Shown here one piece after another: positions 17,795-26,854 of a DNA stretch of 64,000 nucleotides. This DNA is from Alteromonas stellipolaris (GTDB lineage Bacteria; Pseudomonadota; Gammaproteobacteria; Enterobacterales; Alteromonadaceae). The stretch lies in contig NZ_CP013926.1 in the NCBI RefSeq assembly GCF_001562115.1, forward strand, positions 1,798,001 to 1,862,000, read 5' to 3'. Each line of letters opens with the position of its first letter. The stretch's first letter is position 1. Under the pieces are notes generated by a model that saw only the letters and a program-made list of their open reading frames with translations, made no database searches and was not told where the DNA came from. The translations under genes and the position numbers were made by a program.

Positions 17795-18871
17795 ATGGCA
17801 GACGTATTTGAAAACCCAATTGGGTTAGATGGTTTTGAGTTTTTAGAATTTACCGCGCCGAAAAAAGGTTTATTGGAGCCTATGTTTGAAGCTATGGGGT
17901 TCACCCGAGTAGCAAGGCACAAATCAAAAGATGTAGAGCTGTGGCGCCAAGGCGATATTAACCTTTTAAGTAATTATGAAAAAAACTGTCACGCTTCTTA
18001 CTATGCCGAAGAGCACGGCCCTTCAGCGTGTGGCATGGCCTTTCGCGTTAAAGACTCTCAGCACGCGTACTCTGAGGTACTAAAGCGCGGCGCACAGCCT
18101 ATGGACACCCACACAGGCCCTATGGAACTGAAACTACCAGCTATTAGAGGTATCGGTGGTGCGATGCTTTACTTAATCGATCGCTATCAAGGTGAAAACA
18201 CCATTTATGACATCGATTTTACTTGGATTGAAGGTGTAGACAGACATCCTGTAGGGTGTGGCTTTCATACGCTAGATCACCTTACCCACAACGTGTATCG
18301 CGGACGAATGAACCATTGGGCAAAATTCTACGAATCGTTATTTAACTTTCGCGAAATTCGCTACTTTGACATTAAGGGTGAGTACACTGGACTACTGTCT
18401 AAAGCCATGACTGCACCTGATGGAAAAATTCGTATTCCGCTCAATGAAGAAGCGGTTGGCGGTGGCGGTCAAATTGAAGAATTCTTAATGCAATATAATG
18501 GCGAAGGTATCCAGCATATTGCCTTTGCCTGTGACGACCTTATCAGCTGCTTAGATAAACTTAAGGCCAAGGGCATGAAGTTTATGACCCCACCTCCTGA
18601 TACTTATTACGACATGTTAGAAGAGCGCTTACCCGGCCACGGTGAGCCAGTTGGTGAATTTAAACAACGAGGTATTCTGCTAGACGGTACCACTGAGGGC
18701 GAATCTCCTCGTTTACTACTGCAAATTTTCTCAGAAACTGTTTTTGGCCCGGTATTTTTCGAGTTTATTCAGCGCAAAGAAGATGATGGATTTGGAGAAG
18801 GTAACTTTAAAGCGTTATTTGAATCGATTGAACGGGATCAGGTAAATCGCGGCGTGTTAAGTAAGAAGTAG
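17795..18871 (+). CDS. hpd: 4-hydroxyphenylpyruvate dioxygenase
   Basis: Hpd converts 4-hydroxyphenylpyruvate to homogentisate, the substrate of HmgA encoded upstream. The 358-residue, two-domain VOC-fold enzyme has the iron ligands His162 (in LDHLTHNV), His241 (in [10 protein letters not shown]) and Glu323 (in [10 protein letters not shown]). These are offset by one from the well-studied Pseudomonas enzyme (161/240/322). The C-terminal helix that gates the active site is present. A GAGAAAG ribosome site precedes ATG 17795. The length is the normal bacterial one. Confidence 0.97.
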   Translation: MADVFENPIGLDGFEFLEFTAPKKGLLEPMFEAMGFTRVARHKSKDVELWRQGDINLLSNYEKNCHASYYAEEHGPSACGMAFRVKDSQHAYSEVLKRGAQPMDTHTGPMELKLPAIRGIGGAMLYLIDRYQGENTIYDIDFTWIEGVDRHPVGCGFHTLDHLTHNVYRGRMNHWAKFYESLFNFREIRYFDIKGEYTGLLSKAMTAPDGKIRIPLNEEAVGGGGQIEEFLMQYNGEGIQHIAFACDDLISCLDKLKAKGMKFMTPPPDTYYDMLEERLPGHGEPVGEFKQRGILLDGTTEGESPRLLLQIFSETVFGPVFFEFIQRKEDDGFGEGNFKALFESIERDQVNRGVLSKK

Positions 18872-19002
18872 CCCAACGCTTTCTTACCGATTTACACATA
18901 ATGGCATTAGTGGTGTCAGCCCCCTTAGCTACAGGCTGACACCACCTGTGTATTGGTGACATATCCTTATTTTATTCCTGTCTTATCCTCGCCATACGTA
19001 TA

Positions 19003-19368
19003 TCAATCTGCGCCTTGTTCATAAAGCGCACAACACGCCCCTGATGGGTCTTTTATAATGCAAAATCGTGAAGTGCCATGGTGACGAATGTCCCCAATTT
19101 GCTCTCCACCAGCACTTTTAGACGCAGCTAATGCTGCGTCTAAGTCGGCTACCGTGAAATACGGTACCCAACCGCCAGGAATATTGCTATTGCAGCCTCG
19201 CTTATGGCATATACCGCCAGCTGGGCTTCCGTCTTCTTTCATCATGACATAATCGTTATAGCCACCCATGTCGAAGGCTTCTTTTTTCCATCCCATCACA
19301 TTGACGTAAAAATTAGCTAATTGGTCAGCGTCATCGGTGGTGATATCCATCCATAAACTATCGCTCAT
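19003..19368 (-). CDS. VOC-family (glyoxalase/bleomycin-resistance-like) protein
   Basis: A 121-residue single-VOC-domain protein: it begins MDITTDDADQLANFYVNVMGW and ends IIKDPSGACCALYEQ, the two beta-alpha-beta halves of the fold. Such proteins are usually metal-dependent lyases, isomerases or binding proteins, and the substrate cannot be inferred. A strong ribosome site (AAAGGGGAA) precedes ATG 19368. It is transcribed away from the DnaA-box cluster. Confidence 0.85.
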   Translation of the reverse strand: MSDSLWMDITTDDADQLANFYVNVMGWKKEAFDMGGYNDYVMMKEDGSPAGGICHKRGCNSNIPGGWVPYFTVADLDAALAASKSAGGEQIGDIRHHGTSRFCIIKDPSGACCALYEQGAD

Positions 19369-19565
19369 TTCATTCCCCTTTTGAGGTTTGGCATTAGTAG
19401 GCTATCAATTGCGTATTTAAAACTTAGTAGTCGTTGATAATTGCACAGCCATTGATAAAAAACCACGTAGCGATCGGCTTTATTACGTTGGATAAAAGAC
19501 ACCAGTGTCAAGACAAGAAATTGCAAAATAAGCAGAACAATTTTTAAATATGTATAGACAGAGGC

Positions 19566-19742
19566 TGTGGAAAATGCTTGTGAATAGGTAAATGTTATCC
19601 ACTGACTATTGTTTGTACAGTTTATTTTATTGTTTATTTTCATGGGGTTAAACAAAAGCCCCAAACTACTCAACAAACTTATCCACAGATTAAGTGGATA
19701 ACACGTAGCACTTAACCACAGATAGTGTTTTAATGTGGATAC
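19566..19742. promoter_or_regulatory. Cluster of seven DnaA-box-like 9-mers with an AT-rich tract
   Basis: Within 177 bases there is one perfect TTATCCACA (19679-19687, +). Six more 9-mers each differ by one base from TTATNCACA: 19566-19574 (-), 19579-19587 (-), 19595-19603 (+), 19693-19701 (-), 19712-19720 (+) and 19734-19742 (-). Two of them form an inverted pair (TTATCCAC, seven bases, GTGGATAA; 19679-19701). A 20-base all A/T/G tract rich in T (19621-19640) lies between the groups. The cluster sits in a 404-base gene-free gap just before the ACT-domain gene. It could be a DnaA-regulated promoter, a DnaA-titrating site or an origin-like element; dnaA, dnaN and mnmG are not nearby. Confidence 0.65.
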
Positions 19743-19772
19743 TTTGATTGAAACCTTTTTTTCCGGTTATTC

Positions 19773-20162
19773 ATGCCAAAACAAACACTCGCAGTGCTTC
19801 CTCAACCATTTACGATCCACAGCCTAGATGGCGACAGTGCAATTCCTGCAAATGTACTTCAAAGCCCACTTTTTTTCTTAGGCAAAACAGAAGATGAATT
19901 GTCTATTGTTATCCCATCGACTGTGGATGTAGATTCACTTGATTCTGACGAAGGCTGGCGCGCACTTGAACTGCTCGGCCCATTGCATTTATCTATGGTA
20001 GGTATTATGGCGCAAATTGGCGCTGTACTTGCCGCCGTAAAAGTTTCTATTTTTGTGGTGTCGACGTTCGAAACCGACTTTTTCCTAGTAAAAGAAAATA
20101 AACTTGTTGATGCAACAAAGGCATTAAAAGATGCAGGCTATACGGTTCTTGAGGGCAAGTAG
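19773..20162 (+). CDS. ACT-domain protein
   Basis: A 129-residue cytoplasmic protein made of two ACT-like halves, as in the small COG3603/CASTOR-like family. The C-terminal half (VGIMAQIGAVLAAVKVSIFVVSTFETDFFLVKENKL) has the ligand-binding ACT signature. Members are thought to bind amino acids, but no ligand can be named here. The stop shares a base with the GTG start of the EIIA-like gene (TAGTG), implying coupled translation. The upstream DnaA-box cluster may control transcription. Confidence 0.8.
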   Translation: MPKQTLAVLPQPFTIHSLDGDSAIPANVLQSPLFFLGKTEDELSIVIPSTVDVDSLDSDEGWRALELLGPLHLSMVGIMAQIGAVLAAVKVSIFVVSTFETDFFLVKENKLVDATKALKDAGYTVLEGK

Positions 20163-20665
20163 TGTTGATAGAAAAGCAACTCACCGCGCCTCCTGAGCAA
20201 TTTAAAAAAGCCATTCCTATTACATCACCGGTTTCAGGCCAATGTATTTTATTGCAACACGTTAATGATGACTTAATAAATGTTGGTGCATGGGGGCCGG
20301 GTTTAGCGCTTGTTACTGCTTCAAGTAAAGTGGTATCCCCCTTTAATGCAACAGTAATGAAAATAGATCCTCTCGACTATTCAATTGAAATTAAATCTTC
20401 TTTTGGGCTTAAATGTCGAATCAAATATGGTTTACACACCCAAATGCTGTGCGGGGCGCAGTTTTTAACCCCGTTAAAACAAGGCCAGCAGATTCAAGCC
20501 GGCGCTATGTTATTTAGTGTAAATTCTGCGTGGCTAAAACAACAAGGCGTGGAAAATATTTGTATAATAACCCTATTAAATGCCAAAGCCTTATTAGGCG
20601 TTTTACCTACGCATCAAAAATTTGTTGATGCAGGTAGCGACACGCTGTTAACCCTGTATATTTAG
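20162..20665 (+). CDS. PTS EIIA-glucose-like domain protein lacking the phospho-histidine
   Basis: A 167-residue protein with the fold signature of glucose-type EIIA: PITSPVSGQCILLQHVNDD, VVSPFNATVMKI, and the GLKCRIKYGLHT strand. In true EIIA the last strand reads VHFGIDT with the phosphorylated histidine. Here that position is Lys88, and the second active-site histidine is replaced by Asp72. It therefore cannot take part in normal PTS phosphotransfer and may act as a binding or regulatory protein. The start is GTG 20162, overlapping the ACT gene by one base. No PTS EIIB/EIIC gene is nearby. Confidence 0.8.
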   Translation: MLIEKQLTAPPEQFKKAIPITSPVSGQCILLQHVNDDLINVGAWGPGLALVTASSKVVSPFNATVMKIDPLDYSIEIKSSFGLKCRIKYGLHTQMLCGAQFLTPLKQGQQIQAGAMLFSVNSAWLKQQGVENICIITLLNAKALLGVLPTHQKFVDAGSDTLLTLYI

Positions 20666-20749
20666 ACAAATTCGAACCCTTTTTGAAAATGTATAATAAC
20701 GCGCTTATTATGCACCTATACTAACTTCACGCTGTAACGGAGTATCCTT

Positions 20750-21097
20750 TTGAGTACAACAATGTATGGCATCGCAAATTGCGACACGATTAAAAAAGCC
20801 AAGAAATGGTTAGCTGAGAACAACATCGAATTTACTTTTCACGACTATAGAAAAGACGGCATAGACACTGGATTTCTTGCCGACGCTGAAGCCAAACTTG
20901 GCTATGAAGTGATGTTGAACAAACGTGGTACTACCTTTCGCCAACTTGATGACAGTGATAAAACAGATATCACCCGCGAAAAAGCGTTAGCTTTGTTATT
21001 GGAACACCCTGCGATGGTGAAGCGCCCTATATTAAATCATAACGGCACGTTTCACATTGGCTTTAAACCTGCGCAGTATGAGGAAATATTTTGTTAA
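20750..21097 (+). CDS. yffB: ArsC/Spx-family reductase-like protein YffB
   Basis: A 115-residue thioredoxin-fold protein of the ArsC family. It has [16 protein letters not shown] with the single N-terminal cysteine, FHDYRKDG and [10 protein letters not shown], all typical of YffB. The function is not settled; glutathione-dependent reduction has been suggested for the family. TTG 20750 is taken as start because GGAG (20739-20742) is 7 bases upstream, whereas ATG 20762 would be 19 bases away. The yffB-dapE pairing is the same as in Escherichia coli, and the two overlap by seven bases. Confidence 0.9.
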   Translation: MSTTMYGIANCDTIKKAKKWLAENNIEFTFHDYRKDGIDTGFLADAEAKLGYEVMLNKRGTTFRQLDDSDKTDITREKALALLLEHPAMVKRPILNHNGTFHIGFKPAQYEEIFC

Positions 21098-22224
21098 ACG
21101 ATAACGTAATAGACATTGCTAAGAACCTAATGAATAGGCGTTCGGTTACCCCCGAGGATGAGGGCTGCCAAGAAGCCATGAAAGACTTCTTAGGTGCCTT
21201 AGGGTTTAACAATGAAACCATGGTATTTGACGATACCACCAACCTTTGGTCTCGCCGTGGCAGCGAAGGTCCAGTTTTTTGCTTTGCTGGTCACACCGAC
21301 GTGGTGCCTAGTGGCCCAGAAAGCGCATGGAAAACTCCGCCTTTTACGGCTACTGAAGTAGACGGGTATTTACATGGCCGTGGTGCTGCCGATATGAAGG
21401 GTAGCTTAGCCGCAATGTTAGTGGCAACGCGTCAATTCGTGGCCGACTACCCTGATCATAAAGGTAGTATCGCGTATCTTATTACCAGCGACGAAGAAGG
21501 CCCGTTTATTAACGGTACTACTCGTGTCATTGATACGCTTGAAGCGCGAAACGAAAAAATTACTTGGTGCTTAGTGGGCGAACCATCTTCTACGGATGAA
21601 GTGGGCGATATAGTCAAAAATGGCCGCCGTGGATCATTAACTGGCGATCTCACTGTTAAAGGTATTCAAGGCCATGTTGCCTACCCACATTTAGCTAAAA
21701 ACCCGGTTCACTGTGCCACACCTGCATTAACTGAATTGGCACAGTCTCATTGGGACAACGGCAACGAGTTTTTCCCGCCCACCAGCTTTCAAATTTCAAA
21801 CATAAATGGCGGCACTGGCGCAGGTAATGTAATCCCTGGCGAACTTCAAGTGTGCTTTAACTTCCGGTTTTCAACCGAAGTAACAGATCAAGAGCTAATT
21901 AAGCGTGTTACAACTATCTTGGATAAACACGAACTTGACTACGAAATAAAGTGGACGTTTAACGGACAACCTTTTTTAACCGATTCAGGCCCCCTGCTGA
22001 CTGCCACTGAAAAAGCGATTGCCGATGTACGTGGTAAGCCTACTATTTTATCTACCGCAGGCGGCACATCTGACGGGCGCTTTATCGCACCAACAGGAGC
22101 ACAAGTTATTGAACTTGGACCAGTAAACGCCACCATACATAAAATAGATGAATGCGTGAAAATGAGTGACTTAGAGTCTTTAAGCGACATGTACTACGGT
22201 ATTTTGGTCAATCTACTCGCATGA
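21091..22224 (+). CDS. dapE: Succinyl-diaminopimelate desuccinylase
   Basis: DapE hydrolyses N-succinyl-LL-diaminopimelate in lysine and peptidoglycan precursor synthesis. The 377-residue M20-family enzyme keeps the two-zinc site: [11 protein letters not shown] (His68), GAADMKG (Asp101) and SDEEGP (Glu135 catalytic base, Glu136), plus GGTSDGRF near the C-terminus. The start is TTG 21091, with AGGAAA upstream inside the end of yffB. A noncanonical start plus a seven-base overlap suggests coupled translation. It ends with an ATGA overlap with the M15 peptidase gene. Confidence 0.96.
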   Translation: MLNDNVIDIAKNLMNRRSVTPEDEGCQEAMKDFLGALGFNNETMVFDDTTNLWSRRGSEGPVFCFAGHTDVVPSGPESAWKTPPFTATEVDGYLHGRGAADMKGSLAAMLVATRQFVADYPDHKGSIAYLITSDEEGPFINGTTRVIDTLEARNEKITWCLVGEPSSTDEVGDIVKNGRRGSLTGDLTVKGIQGHVAYPHLAKNPVHCATPALTELAQSHWDNGNEFFPPTSFQISNINGGTGAGNVIPGELQVCFNFRFSTEVTDQELIKRVTTILDKHELDYEIKWTFNGQPFLTDSGPLLTATEKAIADVRGKPTILSTAGGTSDGRFIAPTGAQVIELGPVNATIHKIDECVKMSDLESLSDMYYGILVNLLA

Positions 22225-22904
22225 ACCCCGCTATCTGGTTAGGGCAAGACAATCCTCACCTTGTTGATGCAGGAAATGGACATTTCCTGCATGCTAACGT
22301 GTTACCCGCTTTTGTTAATATGCAACAAGCTGCCCGCCACGATGGTATAGATTTATGCTTAGTGAGTAGCTTTCGTCAGTTTGATAAACAGTGCGCTATT
22401 TGGAATAGAAAATGGTGCGGCGAAGCGGCGCTGTTAGATGGCAAAGGTACCGCATTAAACCCAAATACACTATCGGACGTAGAAAAACTACATGCAATTC
22501 TGATGTGGTCAGCGTTGCCTGGCGGTAGTCGACATCATTGGGGGAGTGACTTTGATGTGTATGACAAGCACGCGGTTGAACAATGGGACGGTAAGTTTTC
22601 ATTGGTTGACAGTGAATACCGTGAAGGCGGGCCTTGCTTTGCTCTGGCTAAATGGCTTGAAGCGAACATGCGCACTTTTGGTTTCTTTCGCCCGTTTAGT
22701 GAAGATAAAGGAGGCGTTGCGTGTGAGCTTTGGCACCTGAGCCATAAGGGGGTTGCCACTGAATTTGAACAGGCGCTTTCGCTGACAGCACTGACTGGTG
22801 CTATTGAATGCAGCAGCATTGAAGGTAAAGCCGTTGTGCTTGAGCACATTGATGAAATTTACTTTCGCTACGTGTTAAATCAAGGTACGGCGTGGGAGCG
22901 CTAA
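22221..22904 (+). CDS. M15-family D-alanyl-D-alanine carboxypeptidase (VanY-like)
   Basis: A 227-residue protein with the zinc motifs of M15 peptidases: [23 protein letters not shown] (His and Asp ligands), and CELWHLSH (catalytic Glu and final His). Members trim the terminal D-Ala from peptidoglycan stem peptides. No clear signal peptide is seen, so the location is unclear. Coupling to dapE by ATGA places it with cell-wall precursor metabolism. Confidence 0.88.
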   Translation: MNPAIWLGQDNPHLVDAGNGHFLHANVLPAFVNMQQAARHDGIDLCLVSSFRQFDKQCAIWNRKWCGEAALLDGKGTALNPNTLSDVEKLHAILMWSALPGGSRHHWGSDFDVYDKHAVEQWDGKFSLVDSEYREGGPCFALAKWLEANMRTFGFFRPFSEDKGGVACELWHLSHKGVATEFEQALSLTALTGAIECSSIEGKAVVLEHIDEIYFRYVLNQGTAWER

Positions 22905-23010
22905 GCTCATACATTATTGTATACATGAGGCTCATACAGAGCTGTATGCACGTCAAAGTATGAAGAAGCGCATATAGAAGCTTAAGAAAGAATAACTCAT
23001 GGAGACAGGG

Positions 23011-23178
23011 ATGAATACGCTTTGGGTCGTCATTATTATCGTTATTGTATTGGGCGTGGTCGTTGGCAATATTACGCTGTTAAAATACAGTGCTAAATTT
23101 AAATTCCCAACGCCGCTTAAAAAGAACGACGATAAGCAAAAGAAGAATGGGTTTGAAGATGAAGAGGACGACTGGTAA
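23011..23178 (+). CDS. DUF2897-type small membrane protein
   Basis: A 55-residue single-pass protein: an N-terminal hydrophobic helix (about residues 4-24, LWVVIIIVIVLGVVVGNITLL), a short basic stretch (KYSAKFKF, LKKNDDKQKK) and an acidic end (FEDEEDDW). Length and layout match the small DUF2897 family of gammaproteobacteria, whose function is unknown. ATG 23011 follows GGAGACAGGG; an ATG four codons upstream is less well placed. It lies 106 bases after the M15 gene and converges with ybjQ. Confidence 0.75.
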   Translation: MNTLWVVIIIVIVLGVVVGNITLLKYSAKFKFPTPLKKNDDKQKKNGFEDEEDDW

Positions 23179-23260
23179 AACAGTCGCCCTGCTGAAAGGG
23201 TATCCATATTCAATCTGCGTATTTTGAGATTGAACGGGGCTGGGCTTGAACTCGGATCTG

Positions 23261-23296
23261 GGCTAAAACGAATCAGACCTTAAATTCGTTTTAGCC
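23261..23296. terminator. 12-bp perfect inverted repeat between convergent genes
   Basis: GGCTAAAACGAA and its exact complement are separated by 12 bases. It sits between the DUF2897 and ybjQ genes and probably acts as a bidirectional terminator hairpin, though no T run follows. Confidence 0.45.
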
Positions 23297-23307
23297 TATC
23301 GGCTACT

Positions 23308-23634
23308 TTATAGCGGCGACGTTTTTACTGCAGTACCGCTAATACTCACCATCAACATACTGCCTTTGTCACCAATAACTTGGTAATCAAGATCTATTCC
23401 CACGACCGCGTTAGCACCCATGCTACGTGCCTCATGTTCAAGCTCAGTAAACGCTAGTTTTCTTGCCCGCGTTAACTCTTCTTCATATGAACCAGAACGG
23501 CCACCTACAATGTCACGAATAGAGGCAAATAAATCTTTGACTATGTTAGCGCCCATTACGGCTTCGCCGACCACAATGCCATAGTAGGCTTCAATTTTTT
23601 GGCCTTCCAAAGTAGGCGTAGTTGAAATTATCAT
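23308..23634 (-). CDS. ybjQ: YbjQ family protein (UPF0145)
   Basis: A 108-residue protein matching the YbjQ/UPF0145 family, with [28 protein letters not shown] and [21 protein letters not shown]. The fold forms oligomers and was once called a heavy-metal-binding domain; no firm function is known. It is monocistronic, with no signal peptide. Confidence 0.92.
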   Translation of the reverse strand: MIISTTPTLEGQKIEAYYGIVVGEAVMGANIVKDLFASIRDIVGGRSGSYEEELTRARKLAFTELEHEARSMGANAVVGIDLDYQVIGDKGSMLMVSISGTAVKTSPL

Positions 23635-23778
23635 GGGTTGCTCCTTGCTGAGTTGTTATGAAAATTGAGTTTATATTTTGGTCTTATAGTAGACCCTAAG
23701 TTATTCGCTGAAGTGCTATTCACGACAGTGCTAGTCGCCTAGTACACAATTAATCTAGCACACGGTTACCCTAGCCTA

Positions 23779-24180
23779 TCAAGACAATGCCTGTTTCAGC
23801 TCATCTACCAATTCAGCCCCTTTATCTTCAGGGTAAGCCACAACGGCTTGTGCGCCCCAAATTGGCTTTGGCCATGCGATATCACTTTTATACCGTGCTA
23901 CATGGTGAATGTGCAACTGACTAACCACATTACCAAGTGCTGCTACGTTTAATTTATCTGGTGAAAATTTCGATTGTAGCAAACGGCTCACCTGTGCCGA
24001 TTCACTTAGATATTGTTGTTGCTGCGCGTCAGTCAATTCAATGATTTCAGTTACCCCGTCTACACGAGGCACTAATATTAACCATGGAAACTGGCTGTCA
24101 TTCATCAGTAATACGCGGCATAAGGGTAAATCGTGAACGAAGAACGTATCAGCCTCTAGTCTTGCATCTAATTTAAACAC
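23779..24180 (-). CDS. HIT-domain protein
   Basis: A 133-residue histidine-triad protein. The triad is QLHIHHVARY, close to the C-terminus, as in the nucleotide hydrolase/transferase superfamily. FKLDARLEADTFFVHDLPLCRVLLMND is the usual N-terminal half of this subgroup. GTG 24180 is preferred to an upstream in-frame ATG at 24207 because GGAGAA lies at ideal distance and the overlap with astE drops to eight bases. The substrate is unknown. Confidence 0.87.
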   Translation of the reverse strand: MFKLDARLEADTFFVHDLPLCRVLLMNDSQFPWLILVPRVDGVTEIIELTDAQQQQYLSESAQVSRLLQSKFSPDKLNVAALGNVVSQLHIHHVARYKSDIAWPKPIWGAQAVVAYPEDKGAELVDELKQALS

Positions 24181-25210
24181 TGAGTTTCTCCAGCTTTGTA
24201 GGTACAACCGTTAATAAAGCGCGCTGCCCTATTGCCACATTCGCATTGGGAAACACTATGGCTTCTCCGTCTTGCTGTGCAGTGTAGGTAGCGCCGGTTT
24301 CAGTAGCCAATACCGTACCTTTAGCATAATCGGTAAAATTAGGCGTATCGTCATCGAAATGCAATGTAAAATCGTCTTGATGGCGATTGATAACTTGGTT
24401 CACCCGATAAATATCTAGCGAATCGATATCTACGTCAGGCCTAAAGTCATCGTCACAAATAAGTGCGGTAATGGATTGTTTTGCTGCTTCAAAACGGCTC
24501 ATGTCGTTTTGACCAAATGGCTGCACTTTACCCAATTCAACGGTAAAGGCATGCGCTTGATGCTGCACAGAAGAAGAGTAGCTAAACGTTGTGGTCGCTG
24601 ACTCAGATAGCAAGATAGTTTGAATACCGCACGCGGCTAAAAATCCAAGCTGGCTTTTACTGTGTGCTTTGCCATGTAAATACGGGTACACCGCAAACTT
24701 TTCATTTTTAGACTCTCGAATAGCCGTATGTAAGTCATAGTGATATTTCTCATCATCAGGACGTACAACAGCGAAGAAATCCGTTATCGCGTCTTCTAAC
24801 GCTTTAGCGCGTTTGCGCTCGCTGTTGTTGCACCCTTCTCCTTTCGAATGCTCGCCATTAAACAACCGGTTCATGTTTTCTTCTACAAACCTTTCGGCAA
24901 TATCCATGGCGGGTAAGTTACCAAACAGGAAAAGCACCCGATGACTAAGCGTTATTTTACCGGTAAGAATATGCTGTACCAGCTCGTCGCATATTTCGAT
25001 AGGGGCAGTTTCATTTCCATGAACCCCACTTGATAACACAACATGCTTATTGACAGACGCTTTCGGCGTTGGCGTGAAGGCGATAATACCCGGGGCGGTA
25101 ATAGCAACGTCAGTACCATTGTCTAACGTAAATTGAATTGAAGAAGTAAATAACTCAGGTTGAGTTCTAGACAAAGAAAGAAAATTTCCTTGTTCGATAA
25201 GTTGTTGCAT
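24173..25210 (-). CDS. astE: Succinylglutamate desuccinylase
   Basis: AstE releases glutamate and succinate from N-succinylglutamate, the last step of the arginine succinyltransferase pathway. The 345-residue zinc carboxypeptidase-like enzyme has GVHGNETAPIEICDELV (metal ligands His and Glu), LFGNLPAMDIAERFVEENMNRLF and a later YHYDLHTAIRES with the third histidine. The rest of the ast operon is not in this window. It overlaps the HIT gene. Confidence 0.92.
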   Translation of the reverse strand: MQQLIEQGNFLSLSRTQPELFTSSIQFTLDNGTDVAITAPGIIAFTPTPKASVNKHVVLSSGVHGNETAPIEICDELVQHILTGKITLSHRVLFLFGNLPAMDIAERFVEENMNRLFNGEHSKGEGCNNSERKRAKALEDAITDFFAVVRPDDEKYHYDLHTAIRESKNEKFAVYPYLHGKAHSKSQLGFLAACGIQTILLSESATTTFSYSSSVQHQAHAFTVELGKVQPFGQNDMSRFEAAKQSITALICDDDFRPDVDIDSLDIYRVNQVINRHQDDFTLHFDDDTPNFTDYAKGTVLATETGATYTAQQDGEAIVFPNANVAIGQRALLTVVPTKLEKLSV

Positions 25211-25301
25211 ACATAAACCAGAAGTAGCTCGAATAGCACTAGTTTAGCGATTCAGCCAAGCGAATGCACGTAATGCCACTTGCAAACAGGGGGTATTTTA
25301 C

Positions 25302-26603
25302 TTACGCACGTAAAGGAGAGTTACCGACAATAATTTCTTGCTGCGCTAGAGTAATAAAGTCATTTAGCGGAATGGCTTTTGAAAACAAGTACCCCTGCCC
25401 TATGGTTACACCCACTTCTCGAAGTATGTGCAGTTGGGCGATAGTTTCTACGCCTTCGGCAATTACATCGCAGTTCTTTGCATTACCGATGATTTTGGCA
25501 GCTTCGATAATAGCGCGATTAACAGGATGTTTAGCTAATTCTATAACAAAAGTTTTATCTATTTTAAGGGCGCTTAAATCAAGATCTCGGATATAAGCGA
25601 GGTTAGAGTAACCTTTACCAAAGTCATCCACCGAAATTGCAACGCCTAGAGCGCGAAGCTCATCAAGTTGTTTTTTCACCATAAGAGAATTAGACAAGGC
25701 TACATCTTCGGTCAGCTCTAACTCTATGCGAGTAAGCGGCATGGCGTAAGACTTACTTAGCATCTTCAATGAGGGTATAAGATGATTATCATACAACTGA
25801 GTGGGCGATATATTAACGGATAAGGTTAGCGATAGTCGGTGAAAATCAAAATCAACTAAACTTCTAAACGCTTGCTCTAACGTCCAATAGCCCAGCTCAT
25901 TCATCATGTTATATGATTCTGCCGCTTCAATAAGCGGGCCAGGAAATAACACGCCGTCTAACGGGTGATTCCAGCGAAGTAAGCACTCAGCACCTATAAC
26001 TTCAAGGGTTTGCAGGTTAACTTTAGGCTGATAATAAAGCTCTAATTCATTTTGCGATAAGGCGCGCTTCAAATCAGCTTTTAATGCAAGGCTACGACCT
26101 GTGTCTGTTTTGTCTTGCATATTATAAAGGCAAAAGTTTTCGTACTTATTTTCTTTTGCTTGCTTTAATGCGGCTTCACCACGAGACACAAAAGCCGTAA
26201 TTTCAAAGGCTTGACTATCTGATGTCACCACACCCACATTGAAATCTGCAATGAATGCATGATCATCATGATGCATGGGTGTTTTGAAGTGTTCTATGAG
26301 TCGTTCGAACATATCTCGCATTTGACTGGCACTTCGCATGCCGGGAAATGCGATACCAAATACATCACCACTAATTCTGCCAAGGCGGATATCGCCTCCA
26401 AATAGAGATTGAATGCGGTTAGCAATCTCTAGTAGAAACCTGTCACCAATATTGATACCTAAGCTGGTGGTTACATCTGAAAAACGGACTACATCCACTA
26501 ACATTAGTGATAATGATGGATGCAATACACCACACTTCGAAACTGTGTCGATAAACGCAAATCGATTAGGAAGTGTAGCCAGCGAATTATGATGTTGGCT
26601 CAT
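25302..26603 (-). CDS. Degenerate GGDEF - EAL cyclic-di-GMP phosphodiesterase
   Basis: A 433-residue cytoplasmic protein. The N-terminal GGDEF domain has SGDVF in place of GGDEF, so it should not make cyclic di-GMP; it may bind GTP or partners. The EAL domain begins YYQPKVNLQT and keeps the metal and catalytic positions: the glutamate of the signature (present as ECL in GAECLLRW), NISP, ELTE, DDFGKGY, LKIDKTF and AEGVET. It is therefore probably an active phosphodiesterase. No membrane segment or sensory domain is present. Confidence 0.9.
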   Translation of the reverse strand: MSQHHNSLATLPNRFAFIDTVSKCGVLHPSLSLMLVDVVRFSDVTTSLGINIGDRFLLEIANRIQSLFGGDIRLGRISGDVFGIAFPGMRSASQMRDMFERLIEHFKTPMHHDDHAFIADFNVGVVTSDSQAFEITAFVSRGEAALKQAKENKYENFCLYNMQDKTDTGRSLALKADLKRALSQNELELYYQPKVNLQTLEVIGAECLLRWNHPLDGVLFPGPLIEAAESYNMMNELGYWTLEQAFRSLVDFDFHRLSLTLSVNISPTQLYDNHLIPSLKMLSKSYAMPLTRIELELTEDVALSNSLMVKKQLDELRALGVAISVDDFGKGYSNLAYIRDLDLSALKIDKTFVIELAKHPVNRAIIEAAKIIGNAKNCDVIAEGVETIAQLHILREVGVTIGQGYLFSKAIPLNDFITLAQQEIIVGNSPLRA

Positions 26604-26803
26604 GACGGTTTCCTTGCACTAAACGGCGGCTAGGTGCTTAAAATAAGCAAGCAGTAGTTCAACACGACTTACCACTAAGCGCAACGGGCTATAAGTATGT
26701 AAATCGACACCTAATTATAGATTGCAGACCTTTTTTCTTTTGACTCGGCTACTTATTGATTTTTAATTTATTTTTGGCTTAAGCGGATAAATATATCACA
26801 ACA

Positions 26804-26840
26804 AAAAGCCCGGAAAGCTTAGCATTTCCGGGCTTTTTTT
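26804..26840 (-). terminator. Intrinsic terminator of glgP
   Basis: A strong hairpin (stem AAAGCCCGGAAA / TTTCCGGGCTTT) with a T run on the minus strand, just beyond the glgP stop. A further T run on the plus strand means it could stop transcription in both directions. A tandem 10-base repeat GAGACTAGTT (26841-26860) overlaps the gene end. Confidence 0.85.
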
Positions 26841-26854
26841 GAGACTAGTTGAGA

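Noticed and set aside
19365..19676. 103-codon frame on the minus strand ending at the VOC gene start
   Set aside because: It runs through the DnaA-box cluster, has low-complexity composition and matches no family I know; the VOC gene has its own strong ribosome site. I treat the stretch as non-coding.
19566..19742. Chromosomal replication origin
   Set aside because: No dnaA, dnaN, gyrB, mnmG or mioC nearby and few GATC sites; kept as a DnaA-box cluster only.
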